From the NCBI GenBank assembly GCA_020845635.1, contig JADLFI010000042.1, positions 1 to 64,000 of the forward strand: DNA of 64,000 nucleotides, read 5' to 3'. Every line of letters starts with the position of its first letter. The stretch's first letter is position 1. Source of the DNA: Bacteroidia bacterium (GTDB taxonomy: Bacteria > Bacteroidota > Bacteroidia > UBA4408). This document shows, piece by piece, positions 52,196 to 61,074 of this stretch. A program made the position numbers and the translations under genes. Below the pieces are notes generated by a model. That model made no database searches and was not told the DNA's origin. It saw only the letters and a program-made list of their open reading frames with translations.

Positions 52196-53533
52196 TTAGT
52201 CATCTGCTGTTGACTTCTCATTGAGCGCTTCCATGATTGTTTGCTCGTAAACATATTGCCAGTCCTTCCATAATTGCCAGTTGCTTAACGACTCGTTATG
52301 CCACAGACTAACAAAAGTGCCATCTACTTTTTTAATTTCATCAATAATTGGTTTTATTTTATTTATGGCATTCTCGGGTTCTACTTTCATATAGAACCTC
52401 AATGACGCATCCATCACTTGAAAAGGATGAATTCTAAGTTTTGTTTCAGTCTCTAAATCTAAATTATAAAAGAAGAAAGAATCGCAGATGCCGGCTCTAA
52501 ATCCTATTTCGGAAGCAAAGCCCATTGTATAATCGTGCAATATGCCTAATTCTAACAAGTTTTGATAGGTATCGGGCAAGCTCAATTTTAAGAAATGTTG
52601 CCTGCTTTTTGTAATCTCTCGGTTTAACACTTTGCTCAATCTTTTTATTTCTTTTGATAAGCGCAGCATGCTGTAATTCGAGCCATAAGAAGGGTGAATA
52701 CCAACTTCGGCAGTATCAGAAATTGACTTTATTAACTCACAAAACCTACGACTGGTTATAGGTACATTTTTATCGTTCTTGGCGTAATTGGCAAACAGTA
52801 TAAAATATATCGGTTTTAGGTTGTATTTTTTTTGAATATCTAATTGGTAGGCATAAGTATCATAAGGGTCTTTCTCAATTCCTAACAATACTTTGGTTCG
52901 AGTTAAAAAATCCTTAATATCAAAATGAACGACAGCACGAAGATATCCTCCTAAGGTTCTTACCAAGCCCTTTTGTTTATAGGCCCACGCATTGTCTATA
53001 TCAATAGAGCTGATGTATTTATATTGTCTATGAGCAAATTTAAGTTCCGGGAAATTTTCTTTCAGAATATCTCTGACCATATAAACCCAAATGTTCACTA
53101 CGGGCAAGTGTAAAAACCCGCCTTGATAAGCTATACTCTGATGGGCTTCAAAGCGCTGATGATTATCATAAATAGTAGGTAAATACTCTTCATAACGACT
53201 TACCATGTAGAAGCCCGCAGCAAAGGGATCAAATGGTAATGCAGAAAAACGAGAAGTAGGAAAAATAACCGGAGTATCATTATGTTGGGCATACTGTATT
53301 TCCTGATCTTTTAACCCAATTTCAAATAACAATGGACGGGCACAAAAAAACAACTCATCGGCCAATGCATGAAAAGCATAAGTAAACTTAGGTTGGGTAG
53401 ATAAAATAAAATCGCGCGAGTTATCGGTAAGTGTATATTTTACTCCCAATATTTCGGCAAAATAAAGTTTAAATATATAGCGTAGCCTGTTGGTAATTTT
53501 GGGTACGTAAACTAATAATTGAGTATTTGACAA
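52196..53533 (-). CDS. polysaccharide deacetylase-like (NodB-fold) protein
   Basis: A 445-aa protein without signal peptide. The N-terminal part (about 1-160) matches no named domain I can recall. The C-terminal half looks like a distorted NodB/CE4 fold: SIDIDNAWAYK in place of the usual DDG, EVGIHPSYGSNY, and late LWHNESLSNW carrying a His. Such proteins are common in Bacteroidota, often near cell-wall genes. The start codon is TTG at 53533, the only in-frame start before the conserved part. Substrate unknown; ftsE nearby is on the opposite strand. Confidence 0.72.
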   Translation of the reverse strand: MSNTQLLVYVPKITNRLRYIFKLYFAEILGVKYTLTDNSRDFILSTQPKFTYAFHALADELFFCARPLLFEIGLKDQEIQYAQHNDTPVIFPTSRFSALPFDPFAAGFYMVSRYEEYLPTIYDNHQRFEAHQSIAYQGGFLHLPVVNIWVYMVRDILKENFPELKFAHRQYKYISSIDIDNAWAYKQKGLVRTLGGYLRAVVHFDIKDFLTRTKVLLGIEKDPYDTYAYQLDIQKKYNLKPIYFILFANYAKNDKNVPITSRRFCELIKSISDTAEVGIHPSYGSNYSMLRLSKEIKRLSKVLNREITKSRQHFLKLSLPDTYQNLLELGILHDYTMGFASEIGFRAGICDSFFFYNLDLETETKLRIHPFQVMDASLRFYMKVEPENAINKIKPIIDEIKKVDGTFVSLWHNESLSNWQLWKDWQYVYEQTIMEALNEKSTADD

Positions 53534-53631
53534 TTTTTTAGCATTTGATGAGGCAAATTAAGTAATTAAATATGAAATAGTGAAAGTATGCACATAAAAA
53601 TTAAAAGCTGTTTTTTCTTATTGCTATGTAT

Positions 53632-53662
53632 TTTGCTTTAATCACAAGGAATGCTACTTTTG
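53632..53662 (+). promoter_or_regulatory. full promoter TTTG-N19-TACTTTTG for nrnA-FKBP operon
   Basis: TTTG (53632-53635) and TACTTTTG (53655-53662) with the ideal 19-base spacing. ATG follows at 53679. Confidence 0.75.
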
Positions 53663-53678
53663 TATAAAAAATGTAATT

Positions 53679-54698
53679 ATGCTGAAAAGAAAAGATATTC
53701 AAGAAATTCAATCGTTATTATCCAAGAAAAGTAGAATTGTTATTACCACTCATTACAATCCTGATGGTGATGCCATGGGGTCTTGTTTAGGACTATATCA
53801 TTATTTAATATCATTAAAACATACCGTAAACATAATTACTCCAAATAGTTGGCCGTCTTTTCTTGACTGGATGCCCGGCAGCGATACATGCATTGCCGGA
53901 AACAAACAATTAAAAAAGGCCGAAAAAATAATCGCTCAGGCCGATATTATTTTCAGCTTAGATTATAATACTCTAAAAAGAACAGAAGAATTAGCCCCTT
54001 ACATTGAAAGCGCCAAAGCTGTTAAAATATTGATTGACCACCATATTCAACCCGACTCATTTGCCAGATATACTTTTAGCGACACTAAAGCCAGTTCAAC
54101 ATGTCAAATGGTATTTGATTTTATTAAGGCGCTCAGTCCTGACATAACTTTAAACAAAGATTGCGCCACATGTTTATATACCGGTATAATGACTGATACG
54201 GGTTCTTTTAAATTTCGTTCCACTACAGCACATACCCACTATATTGTTTCTGAATTGTTGAAATGTGGTATTAACAACACCGAAATACACGAGAATGTAT
54301 TGGACAACAACACCTATGAGCGAATGCGTTTGTTAGGCTTTAGTTTATGCGAAAAGCTTACAGTACTTAATGAATATCACACTGCCTTTATTGCTCTTTC
54401 ATCTGATGAATTAAATAGCTTTGGCTTTAAAAAAGGCGATACGGAAGGATTCGTGAATTATGCGCTATCTATTTTAGATATAAAATTTTCGGCTCTTTTC
54501 CTTGAACTCGAAAATGGAATTAAAATTTCATTCCGATCGAAGGGAAGATTTGATGTAAATACCTTTGCCCGTAAATATTTTAATGGCGGAGGTCATCTTA
54601 ATGCTGCCGGAGGTAGTAGCGACTTAACCTTAGATGAAACCATTCTTAAATTTGTTAGCCTATTACCTAAACACAAAAAGGATCTTTCTAAGAAATGA
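53679..54698 (+). CDS. nrnA: DHH/DHHA1 phosphoesterase (NrnA-like oligoribonuclease/pAp phosphatase)
   Basis: A 339-aa manganese-dependent phosphoesterase degrading short RNAs and/or 3'-phosphoadenosine 5'-phosphate. It has the N-terminal DHH domain (VITTHYNPDGDAMGSCLGLYH; IIFSLDYNT; ILIDHHIQPDSF, the DHH motif; YTGIMTDTGSFKF) and the DHHA1 domain with the glycine-rich GGGHLNAAGGSS. Its last codon overlaps the next start by 4 bases (ATGA). It leads an operon with two FKBP-type lipoprotein genes. Confidence 0.93.
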   Translation: MLKRKDIQEIQSLLSKKSRIVITTHYNPDGDAMGSCLGLYHYLISLKHTVNIITPNSWPSFLDWMPGSDTCIAGNKQLKKAEKIIAQADIIFSLDYNTLKRTEELAPYIESAKAVKILIDHHIQPDSFARYTFSDTKASSTCQMVFDFIKALSPDITLNKDCATCLYTGIMTDTGSFKFRSTTAHTHYIVSELLKCGINNTEIHENVLDNNTYERMRLLGFSLCEKLTVLNEYHTAFIALSSDELNSFGFKKGDTEGFVNYALSILDIKFSALFLELENGIKISFRSKGRFDVNTFARKYFNGGGHLNAAGGSSDLTLDETILKFVSLLPKHKKDLSKK

Positions 54699-55225
54699 TT
54701 AAACAAACATTTGTTGTTTTTTGTATAATTGCCTTAATGGGATGTTCCGAAAAAAAAACAAACCCGAGCCAAGTTGTTTTGCATAAAAACTATGCTGAGG
54801 AATTAGTTCATGTAAATAAAAAATTGGTTGATAAAGAAAGTCGTGATATTGATAACTGGTTGAAAAGACATAATACCACAGCGCTTGAAACAGGCACCGG
54901 TTTGCGTTACATTGTGTTAAAAAAAGGTTCGGGAAACAAGGCACAAAAAGGGCAATGGGCAACTATTAATTATAGCATTTATTTATTAGACGGTACACTT
55001 TGTTATGAGTCAAAGAAATCACAACCCGAAAAATTTTTAATTGAACAAGATTATGTTGAGAGCGGGCTGCACGAAGGAATTCAGTTAATGGAGGTAGGTA
55101 GTAAGTATATCCTCATCATGCCTAAGCATTTGGCTCATGGATTATTGGGTGATGATAAAAAAATTCCTCCTTTGAGTACTATAATTTATGAAGTTGAGTT
55201 AATAAAACTGCAAGACCACCCATGA
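54695..55225 (+). CDS. FKBP-type peptidyl-prolyl isomerase lipoprotein, GldI-like
   Basis: A 176-aa lipoprotein: lipobox LMGC (Cys17) after a short hydrophobic segment. A helical linker (about 30-60, DIDNWLKRHNTTALETGTGL) and a C-terminal FKBP domain (about 75-170) follow: GQWATINYSIYLLDGTLCYES, LHEGIQLMEVGSKYILIMPK, LAHGLLGDDKKIPPLSTIIY. The architecture and its position after an nrnA gene resemble GldI, a gliding/T9SS-associated prolyl isomerase of Flavobacteria. It is a plausible homologue but not certain. It overlaps both neighbours by 4 bases. Confidence 0.78.
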   Translation: MIKQTFVVFCIIALMGCSEKKTNPSQVVLHKNYAEELVHVNKKLVDKESRDIDNWLKRHNTTALETGTGLRYIVLKKGSGNKAQKGQWATINYSIYLLDGTLCYESKKSQPEKFLIEQDYVESGLHEGIQLMEVGSKYILIMPKHLAHGLLGDDKKIPPLSTIIYEVELIKLQDHP

Positions 55226-56085
55226 TTTCTTCCCCTCGTTTATTACTATTTCTACTCATCTTTTCAGCTTTATTAGGTGCTTGTAATATTTCTGGTAATG
55301 ATAAAAATTTTACTAGCATCAATGCTAACACTTCATACAAATTAATAAGTTTTAATGATAGTCGAAAATCTGTTGAACCGGGTGATATGTTAGAGTATAA
55401 ATCATACTTCCTGCTTAACAACAAAGATACGCTTGTTGCTGACAGCTCGTATTATAATGAATTGTTTAACGATACTTTGACTATTTTGTCAGCCCCGAAT
55501 TTTATTGATTTATCTGCTGTATTGAGTCAATTGCAAGAAGGCGACAGTTGTTTGGCTTTGTTCTATAAGAAAAGTGACATCAATAAATTTTTATCGGTAA
55601 AACTTAATGCCAATGATTCGGTATTTGCTTATATAAAACTTAAACGTATTTATAAGGGAAAGGAAAAGAGTGCTTATTTATTGGAAGAAAATGCTATTGC
55701 ACGCTATATTACTTTTAGTGAGAAAACCTGGATAGCTACTGAAAATGGCATTTATTACAGAATTACCAAACCTTCATCTGAAGGAGAAATTAAATACAAC
55801 GATTTGGTTCGGCTGGCTTACAAAGGATATTTTTTAAACGGGCAGGTATTTGATAATTATGCTGATATAAATCCGTATTTTGAATATGTACGGGGCACAC
55901 AAAACCAACTTATAAAAGGAATGGAGTATGCTGTAAATTATCTGCAATACGGTGCTGAGGCCGAGTTTATTATCCCATCTTCTTTGGCTTTTGGGCATTT
56001 GGGAAGCTCAACCGGAATAGTTAAACCCTACAAACCTTTATTGTATAAAGTAAAATGTTTTAGCAAAAATTTGCCCCTTCAATAA
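55222..56085 (+). CDS. second FKBP-type lipoprotein, two FKBP-like domains
   Basis: A 287-aa lipoprotein with lipobox LLGAC (Cys21). Residues about 40-155 resemble a degenerate FKBP domain (PGDMLEYKSYFLLNNKDTL, LSQLQEGDSCLALF). Residues about 180-280 are a second, better-kept one (YNDLVRLAYKGYFLNGQVFD, LIKGMEYAVNYLQYGAEAEFIIPSSLAFG, YKPLLYKVKCF). Catalytic aromatic residues are partly replaced, so isomerase activity is uncertain. It probably acts as a periplasmic chaperone. It overlaps the GldI-like gene by 4 bases (ATGA) and is convergent with the YciO-type gene. Confidence 0.78.
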   Translation: MISSPRLLLFLLIFSALLGACNISGNDKNFTSINANTSYKLISFNDSRKSVEPGDMLEYKSYFLLNNKDTLVADSSYYNELFNDTLTILSAPNFIDLSAVLSQLQEGDSCLALFYKKSDINKFLSVKLNANDSVFAYIKLKRIYKGKEKSAYLLEENAIARYITFSEKTWIATENGIYYRITKPSSEGEIKYNDLVRLAYKGYFLNGQVFDNYADINPYFEYVRGTQNQLIKGMEYAVNYLQYGAEAEFIIPSSLAFGHLGSSTGIVKPYKPLLYKVKCFSKNLPLQ

Positions 56086-56137
56086 GAGGTTGAAAATTTT
56101 ATAAGAAGAAAAAAGAAAACACACTTTCTTTTTATAA

Positions 56138-56764
56138 TTATATGTATTCGTCAAGGTTTCCCAAGCCCTGACGAACAATGACAAAATCTCCACCACTGCA
56201 GTCAACAACGGTTGAAGCTTCATTGTTTCCGTAACCACCGTTAATAACTATATCCACCTTGTCTTTAAATTTTTCGTATATCAATTCAGGGTCGGTAGTA
56301 TATTCAATAATTTCATCATCATCTTTTACTGAGCTGCTCAGTACCGGATTTTCCAACATTCTTACTATTTCGCGAATAATATTATTGTCCGGAATTCTTA
56401 TTCCTACTGTGTTTTTTTTATGTTTAAACAATTTAGGAACATGGCTGTTGGCTTCTAAAATATAGGTAAACGGCCCGGGCAAAGATTTACGCATAACCTT
56501 ATATATAGGCGTTGAAACATTTTTTGAATAAACCGATAATTGACTTAAATCGTAACAAATTAAAGAGAAGTTAGATTTCTCAGGCTTTATTCCTTTTATT
56601 TTACACACCCTTTCTACAGCACGTGCTTTATTAATATCGCAACCTATACCATACACTGTATCGGTAGGATAAATAATTACACCGCCATCTCTTAAACACT
56701 CTACAACAGTATTCAAATGCTTTACTTGAGGGTTTTGCGGATGAATGTCTATAAACTGTGCCAT
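56138..56764 (-). CDS. YrdC/Sua5-fold protein, YciO-type
   Basis: A 208-aa member of the YrdC superfamily, which binds ATP, threonine and bicarbonate to form threonylcarbamoyl-AMP for tRNA t6A. GGVIIYPTDTVYGIGCDIN is the conserved N-terminal motif. SNFSLICYDLSQLSVYS, MRKSLPGPFTYILEA, KNTVGIRIPDN and IVINGGYGNNEASTVVDCSG match the YciO subgroup better than TsaC. YciO's physiological role is unsettled. It is 3 bases downstream of the DUF4159 gene on the minus strand, so co-transcribed. Confidence 0.85.
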   Translation of the reverse strand: MAQFIDIHPQNPQVKHLNTVVECLRDGGVIIYPTDTVYGIGCDINKARAVERVCKIKGIKPEKSNFSLICYDLSQLSVYSKNVSTPIYKVMRKSLPGPFTYILEANSHVPKLFKHKKNTVGIRIPDNNIIREIVRMLENPVLSSSVKDDDEIIEYTTDPELIYEKFKDKVDIVINGGYGNNEASTVVDCSGGDFVIVRQGLGNLDEYI

Positions 56765-56767
56765 AAA

Positions 56768-57436
56768 TTAATTATTGGTAAAAACATACTGTATTAAATT
56801 GGCTCCCATTTTTAATGCCTTTTGATGAGTTTCGGGCGAGTCTTTATGCACCTCATACGATTCCCAACCATCGCCCAAATCGCTTTCATAATCATAAAAA
56901 CATATCATTCGCCCTTCATAAAACAAAGCAAAAGCTTGTGGAACTTTCCCATCATGCTCGTGAATTTTAGGCAATCCATTAGAGAAATTATATTTTTGAT
57001 GAAAAACCGGATGATTAAATGGAAGTTCAACAAAATCAAGTTCGGGGAAAACAATTTTCATTTGAGGGCGTATAAACTTATCCAAACCATAGTTGTCTGA
57101 TATATGTAGAAACCCCCCACCCAATAGGTATTTTCTAAGATTTTCAGCCTCCTGACTGCTGATAATAATATTGCCATGTCCGGTTAAATGCACAAAAGGG
57201 TAGTTAAATAACTCGGCACTGCCAATGTCCACAACAGCCTGTTCGGGATTAATATTTGTTTTCAGGTTTTCATTGCAAAATTTAATCAGGTTAGGTAATG
57301 ATGTTTCAATATTAGCATACCAGTCGCCACCACCGTTATATTTCATCAAGGCTATTTGAAACGAAGAATTTGCCTGAGCCTGAACTACCAAGCTAAAAAA
57401 AACTCCACAATAAACCAATAAAATTCTTTTTATCAT
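56768..57436 (-). CDS. exported DUF4159 protein
   Basis: A 222-aa protein with a signal peptide (KRILLVYCGVFFSLVVQAQ). The body has the DUF4159 pattern: ALMKYNGGGDWYANIETSLP near the start, FVHLTGHGNIIISSQEAENL, LLGGGFLHISDNYGLDKFI, FPELDFVELPFNHPVFHQKY, and GRMICFYDYESDLGDGWE. The fold resembles ThuA/glutamine-amidotransferase-like domains, but the function is unknown. The ATG is only 5 bases past a perfect -7 element, suggesting leaderless mRNA. It leads a two-gene unit with the YciO-type gene. Confidence 0.85.
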   Translation of the reverse strand: MIKRILLVYCGVFFSLVVQAQANSSFQIALMKYNGGGDWYANIETSLPNLIKFCNENLKTNINPEQAVVDIGSAELFNYPFVHLTGHGNIIISSQEAENLRKYLLGGGFLHISDNYGLDKFIRPQMKIVFPELDFVELPFNHPVFHQKYNFSNGLPKIHEHDGKVPQAFALFYEGRMICFYDYESDLGDGWESYEVHKDSPETHQKALKMGANLIQYVFTNN

Positions 57437-57441
57437 AGCTG

Positions 57442-57449
57442 CAAAGATA
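57442..57449 (-). promoter_or_regulatory. promoter -7 element (TATCTTTG), probably giving a leaderless transcript
   Basis: Exact TAnnTTTG on the minus strand. Its last base is 5 bases from the ATG at 57436, about where transcription should begin. Confidence 0.6.
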
Positions 57450-57650
57450 AGTTAAGCAAACAATCAAAAAAAACTCTATTTCATAAATTATCGCGATTGA
57501 CATTGGTCAGAACAATATTTTTGTTTATTTATTCAACTAATAAACAAAGGCTTACTGTTAAAAAAGTGACAAATATTCATGAAATGTGAAAAAAGGCTCA
57601 ATTTTTGTCAAATAGATGATGAGGAATAAAAATTTTACATAAATAAACCG

Positions 57651-57658
57651 TAAATTTG
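57651..57658 (+). promoter_or_regulatory. promoter -7 element (TAAATTTG) for secA
   Basis: Exact TAnnTTTG, 53 bases before ATG 57712. It is divergent from the DUF4159 promoter in the same 275-bp region. Confidence 0.55.
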
Positions 57659-57711
57659 CCACCCTTAATAAAAAAATTATTTCCAAACATAGAATTAGCT
57701 AAACTTGAAAT

Positions 57712-60700
57712 ATGTTAGATTTTATAAATAAAACATTATCCGATATTTTCGGAAAAAAATCAGACCGTGATATTAAAGCTATCCAGCCAATAGTTGATAA
57801 AATACACGCAGCGCATGCGCAAATTGAAAAGTTAAGTAATGACGAACTGCGAAAAAAATCTGCCGAATTAAAAAAGCAAATAGCCCAAGCAATTGAGGCT
57901 GACGAGGAAAAAATTAACCAACTTAAAACTAAAGCTGATACTAATGACGAGATTGATGTAAACGAAAAAGAAGCTATTTACACGCAAATAGATTTACTAA
58001 AAAAAGAGATTAAGAAAAAAATTCAGCTTGAACTAGATATTATCTTACCTGATGCTTTTGCCCTAATCAAGGAAACAGCCAAAAGATTTACTGAAAATGA
58101 GGAGTTGATAGTTACTGCCAACCCCATGGATAGAGACTTGGCAGCACGTAAAAATAATGTTATCATTAAGGACGATAAGGCTATCTATAAAAACCAGTGG
58201 ATGGCTGCTGGCAATATGGTTACATGGGATATGGTACATTATGATGTACAGTTAATTGGAGGTATTGTTTTACATCAGGGTAAGATTGCCGAGATGGCTA
58301 CCGGTGAGGGGAAAACATTAGTGGCTACATTACCTGTGTTTTTGAATGCTCTAAGCGGCAAAGGATTACACGTGGTAACTGTTAATAATTATCTATCCAG
58401 ACGTGATAGCGAGTGGATGGCTCCCTTATTTGAATTTCATGGCTTAACCATTGATTGTATTGACCTGCATGAGCCTAACTCTGACGAACGAAGAAAAGCA
58501 TATCTGGCAGATATAACCTATGGAACAAATAATGAATTTGGTTTTGACTATCTGCGTGATAATATGTCGAGAAGTCCTGAAGAACTGGTACAGAGAGAAC
58601 ATAACTATGCCATTGTGGATGAGGTTGACAGCGTGTTGATAGATGATGCCCGTACTCCCTTAATTATTAGTGGCCCAACAGCTAAAGGTGATACACACGA
58701 GTTTCAGGCTTTAAAACCACAGGTTGAAAAATTAGTAAATGCGCAAAGAAATTATATAAACATTACACTTGCCGAAGCCAAAAAGTTTTTTGCTGAAAAC
58801 AAAATGGAGGAAGCCGGAATGGCCTTGTTGAGATGTTTTAGAGGTTTGCCAAAGAATAAAGCTTTAATTAAATTCTTAAGCGAAAATGGCGTGCGTGCAC
58901 AGCTTCAAAAGACCGAAAATTTTTATATGCAAGATCACGGCAAACAAATGTATAAGGTTGATGCCGAACTTTTCTTTGTTATTGATGAAAAAAACAATAG
59001 TATAGAACTTACCGATAAAGGAATTGAACTAGTTTCTAAAACAGCCGAAGATGCAAAATTCTTTGTACTCCCCGATATAGGTTCCGAAATAGCCGAGATT
59101 GAAAAATCATCAATGAATACCGAAGAAAAATTGGCCAAGAAAGAAATTTTGATGCGTGATTTTTCTGTAGCTTCCGAAAGAGTACACACTGTAAACCAAT
59201 TGTTGAAAGCATATACACTCTTTGAGAGAGATGTTGAGTATATAGTGATGGAAAACAAAATTAAAATAGTAGATGAGCAAACCGGTCGTGTTTTAGATGG
59301 AAGACGTTATTCAGACGGCTTACATCAAGCTATTGAGGCAAAAGAGAATGTAAAAATAGAAGCCAGCACTCAAACCTTTGCTACTATTACTCTTCAAAAC
59401 TATTTCAGAATGTATAATAAATTGGCCGGTATGACAGGTACTGCCGAAACTGAAGCCGGTGAGTTCTGGGATATCTATAAGTTAGATTGTGTGGTTATAC
59501 CTACCAATAAAAAAATTGCTCGATTAGACCGTGAAGATTTGGTTTATAAAACTAAACGCGAAAAGTACAACGCTGTTATTGATACTATCGTCAAAGAAAC
59601 TGAAAATGGCCGTCCGGTGCTGGTAGGTACTACTTCTGTTGAAATATCAGAGTTATTAAGCCGTATGCTTAAGCTAAAAAATATTAAGCATAATGTGCTA
59701 AATGCCAAGTTACACCAACGCGAGGCCGAAATTGTAGCTGAGGCCGGAAAAGCCGGAACAGTAACCATTGCTACTAATATGGCTGGTCGTGGTACCGATA
59801 TAAAGCTGGGACCTGGAGTTAAAGAGGCAGGAGGCTTAGCCATTATTGGTACCGAAAGACATGACAGTAGGCGTGTTGACCGTCAGTTAAGAGGTCGTGC
59901 CGGACGCCAGGGTGACCCCGGATCTTCACAATTTTTTGTTTCACTTGAAGATGATTTGATGCGTTTATTTGGAAGTGAAAGAATTGCCAAAATGATGGAC
60001 AAAATGGGGATTGAAGAAGGAGAGGTAATTCAACACAGTATGATTTCTAAATCTATTGAGAGAGCACAAAAGAAAGTAGAAGAAAACAACTTTGGTATCC
60101 GTAAACGTTTGTTAGAATATGATGATGTGATGAATAGTCAACGAGAGGTTATTTATGGGAAAAGAAGACATGCATTATTTGGCGAACGTTTGTCTATTGA
60201 CATAGCTAATACCATGTATGATGTATGTGCAGATATTGTTAAAGAACATAGTGAAGCTAAAAACTTTGATACCTTTAATTTGGAGTTGATAAAAACATTC
60301 TCTATTGAAAGTCCTGTATCGCAAGAAGAATTTTTGAAAGGAAATAAAGATGTAGAACAAATAGTTTTTGACAAAGCATACTCAAGTTTTCTACAAAAAT
60401 CAAAACAAATAGCAAGTAGTGCCTATCCGGTTATTAAGAATGTTTATGAAAATAGTGCCCACTTATATGAAAATATAGTTGTTCCGTTTACCGATGGTAT
60501 AAAAACCATGCAGGTATTGGCTAATTTGAAAAAGGCTTACGAAACCCAAGGGAAAGAATTGGTAACTGCCTTTGAAAAAGGAATTATTTTAGCTATTATA
60601 GATGAAGCCTGGAAGGAACATTTGCGCGAAATGGATGAATTGAAACAGTCGGTACAAAATGCCGTTTATGAACAAAAAGACCCACTATTAATATATAAGT

Positions 60701-61017
60701 TTGAAGCTTTTGAGTTGTTTCAACTTTTGATTAATAAAGTAAACCAAGATATCACTTCATTCTTAATTAAAGCGCATTTGCCGCAAGAAAATCAGCAGCA
60801 AGTTCGCGAAGTGCAAGCCCCTAAATCGGAACCTATGCCACAATACCAAACTAATCGTACCGATGAGGTTGATTTAAAAAGTGGAAGTAACCCTAAAGGG
60901 GGAGAAGCAGAACGACCTAAGCCACAACCTATAAGAGTTGAAAAAACGGTTGGCCGAAATGACCCGTGTCCTTGTGGTAGCGGCAAAAAATTTAAGCAGT
61001 GCCATGGTGCTGCCTAA
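57712..61017 (+). CDS. secA: preprotein translocase ATPase SecA
   Basis: Cytoplasmic/peripheral ATPase driving protein export through SecYEG. The 1101-aa length is typical of Bacteroidota, longer than the 901 aa of E. coli. Walker A is [15 protein letters not shown] (195-202), followed by GFDYLRDNM, the DEAD-box [46 protein letters not shown], and the C-terminal zinc motif [14 protein letters not shown]. An acidic insertion near 60-105 and an extra segment of about 100 residues in the preprotein-binding region (around 325-430) account for the extra length. mutL follows after 57 bases. Confidence 0.97.
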   Translation: MLDFINKTLSDIFGKKSDRDIKAIQPIVDKIHAAHAQIEKLSNDELRKKSAELKKQIAQAIEADEEKINQLKTKADTNDEIDVNEKEAIYTQIDLLKKEIKKKIQLELDIILPDAFALIKETAKRFTENEELIVTANPMDRDLAARKNNVIIKDDKAIYKNQWMAAGNMVTWDMVHYDVQLIGGIVLHQGKIAEMATGEGKTLVATLPVFLNALSGKGLHVVTVNNYLSRRDSEWMAPLFEFHGLTIDCIDLHEPNSDERRKAYLADITYGTNNEFGFDYLRDNMSRSPEELVQREHNYAIVDEVDSVLIDDARTPLIISGPTAKGDTHEFQALKPQVEKLVNAQRNYINITLAEAKKFFAENKMEEAGMALLRCFRGLPKNKALIKFLSENGVRAQLQKTENFYMQDHGKQMYKVDAELFFVIDEKNNSIELTDKGIELVSKTAEDAKFFVLPDIGSEIAEIEKSSMNTEEKLAKKEILMRDFSVASERVHTVNQLLKAYTLFERDVEYIVMENKIKIVDEQTGRVLDGRRYSDGLHQAIEAKENVKIEASTQTFATITLQNYFRMYNKLAGMTGTAETEAGEFWDIYKLDCVVIPTNKKIARLDREDLVYKTKREKYNAVIDTIVKETENGRPVLVGTTSVEISELLSRMLKLKNIKHNVLNAKLHQREAEIVAEAGKAGTVTIATNMAGRGTDIKLGPGVKEAGGLAIIGTERHDSRRVDRQLRGRAGRQGDPGSSQFFVSLEDDLMRLFGSERIAKMMDKMGIEEGEVIQHSMISKSIERAQKKVEENNFGIRKRLLEYDDVMNSQREVIYGKRRHALFGERLSIDIANTMYDVCADIVKEHSEAKNFDTFNLELIKTFSIESPVSQEEFLKGNKDVEQIVFDKAYSSFLQKSKQIASSAYPVIKNVYENSAHLYENIVVPFTDGIKTMQVLANLKKAYETQGKELVTAFEKGIILAIIDEAWKEHLREMDELKQSVQNAVYEQKDPLLIYKFEAFELFQLLINKVNQDITSFLIKAHLPQENQQQVREVQAPKSEPMPQYQTNRTDEVDLKSGSNPKGGEAERPKPQPIRVEKTVGRNDPCPCGSGKKFKQCHGAA

Positions 61018-61074
61018 TGCCTGACTTTTTTGGGTTTTGAGGTATTATTATTTATTTGAATTTAAAAATAAGAT

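Noticed and set aside
56110-56133. AAAAAGAAA/TTTCTTTTT stem between the second FKBP gene and the YciO-type gene
   Set aside because: Only one G-C pair; a low-complexity match is as likely as a bidirectional terminator.
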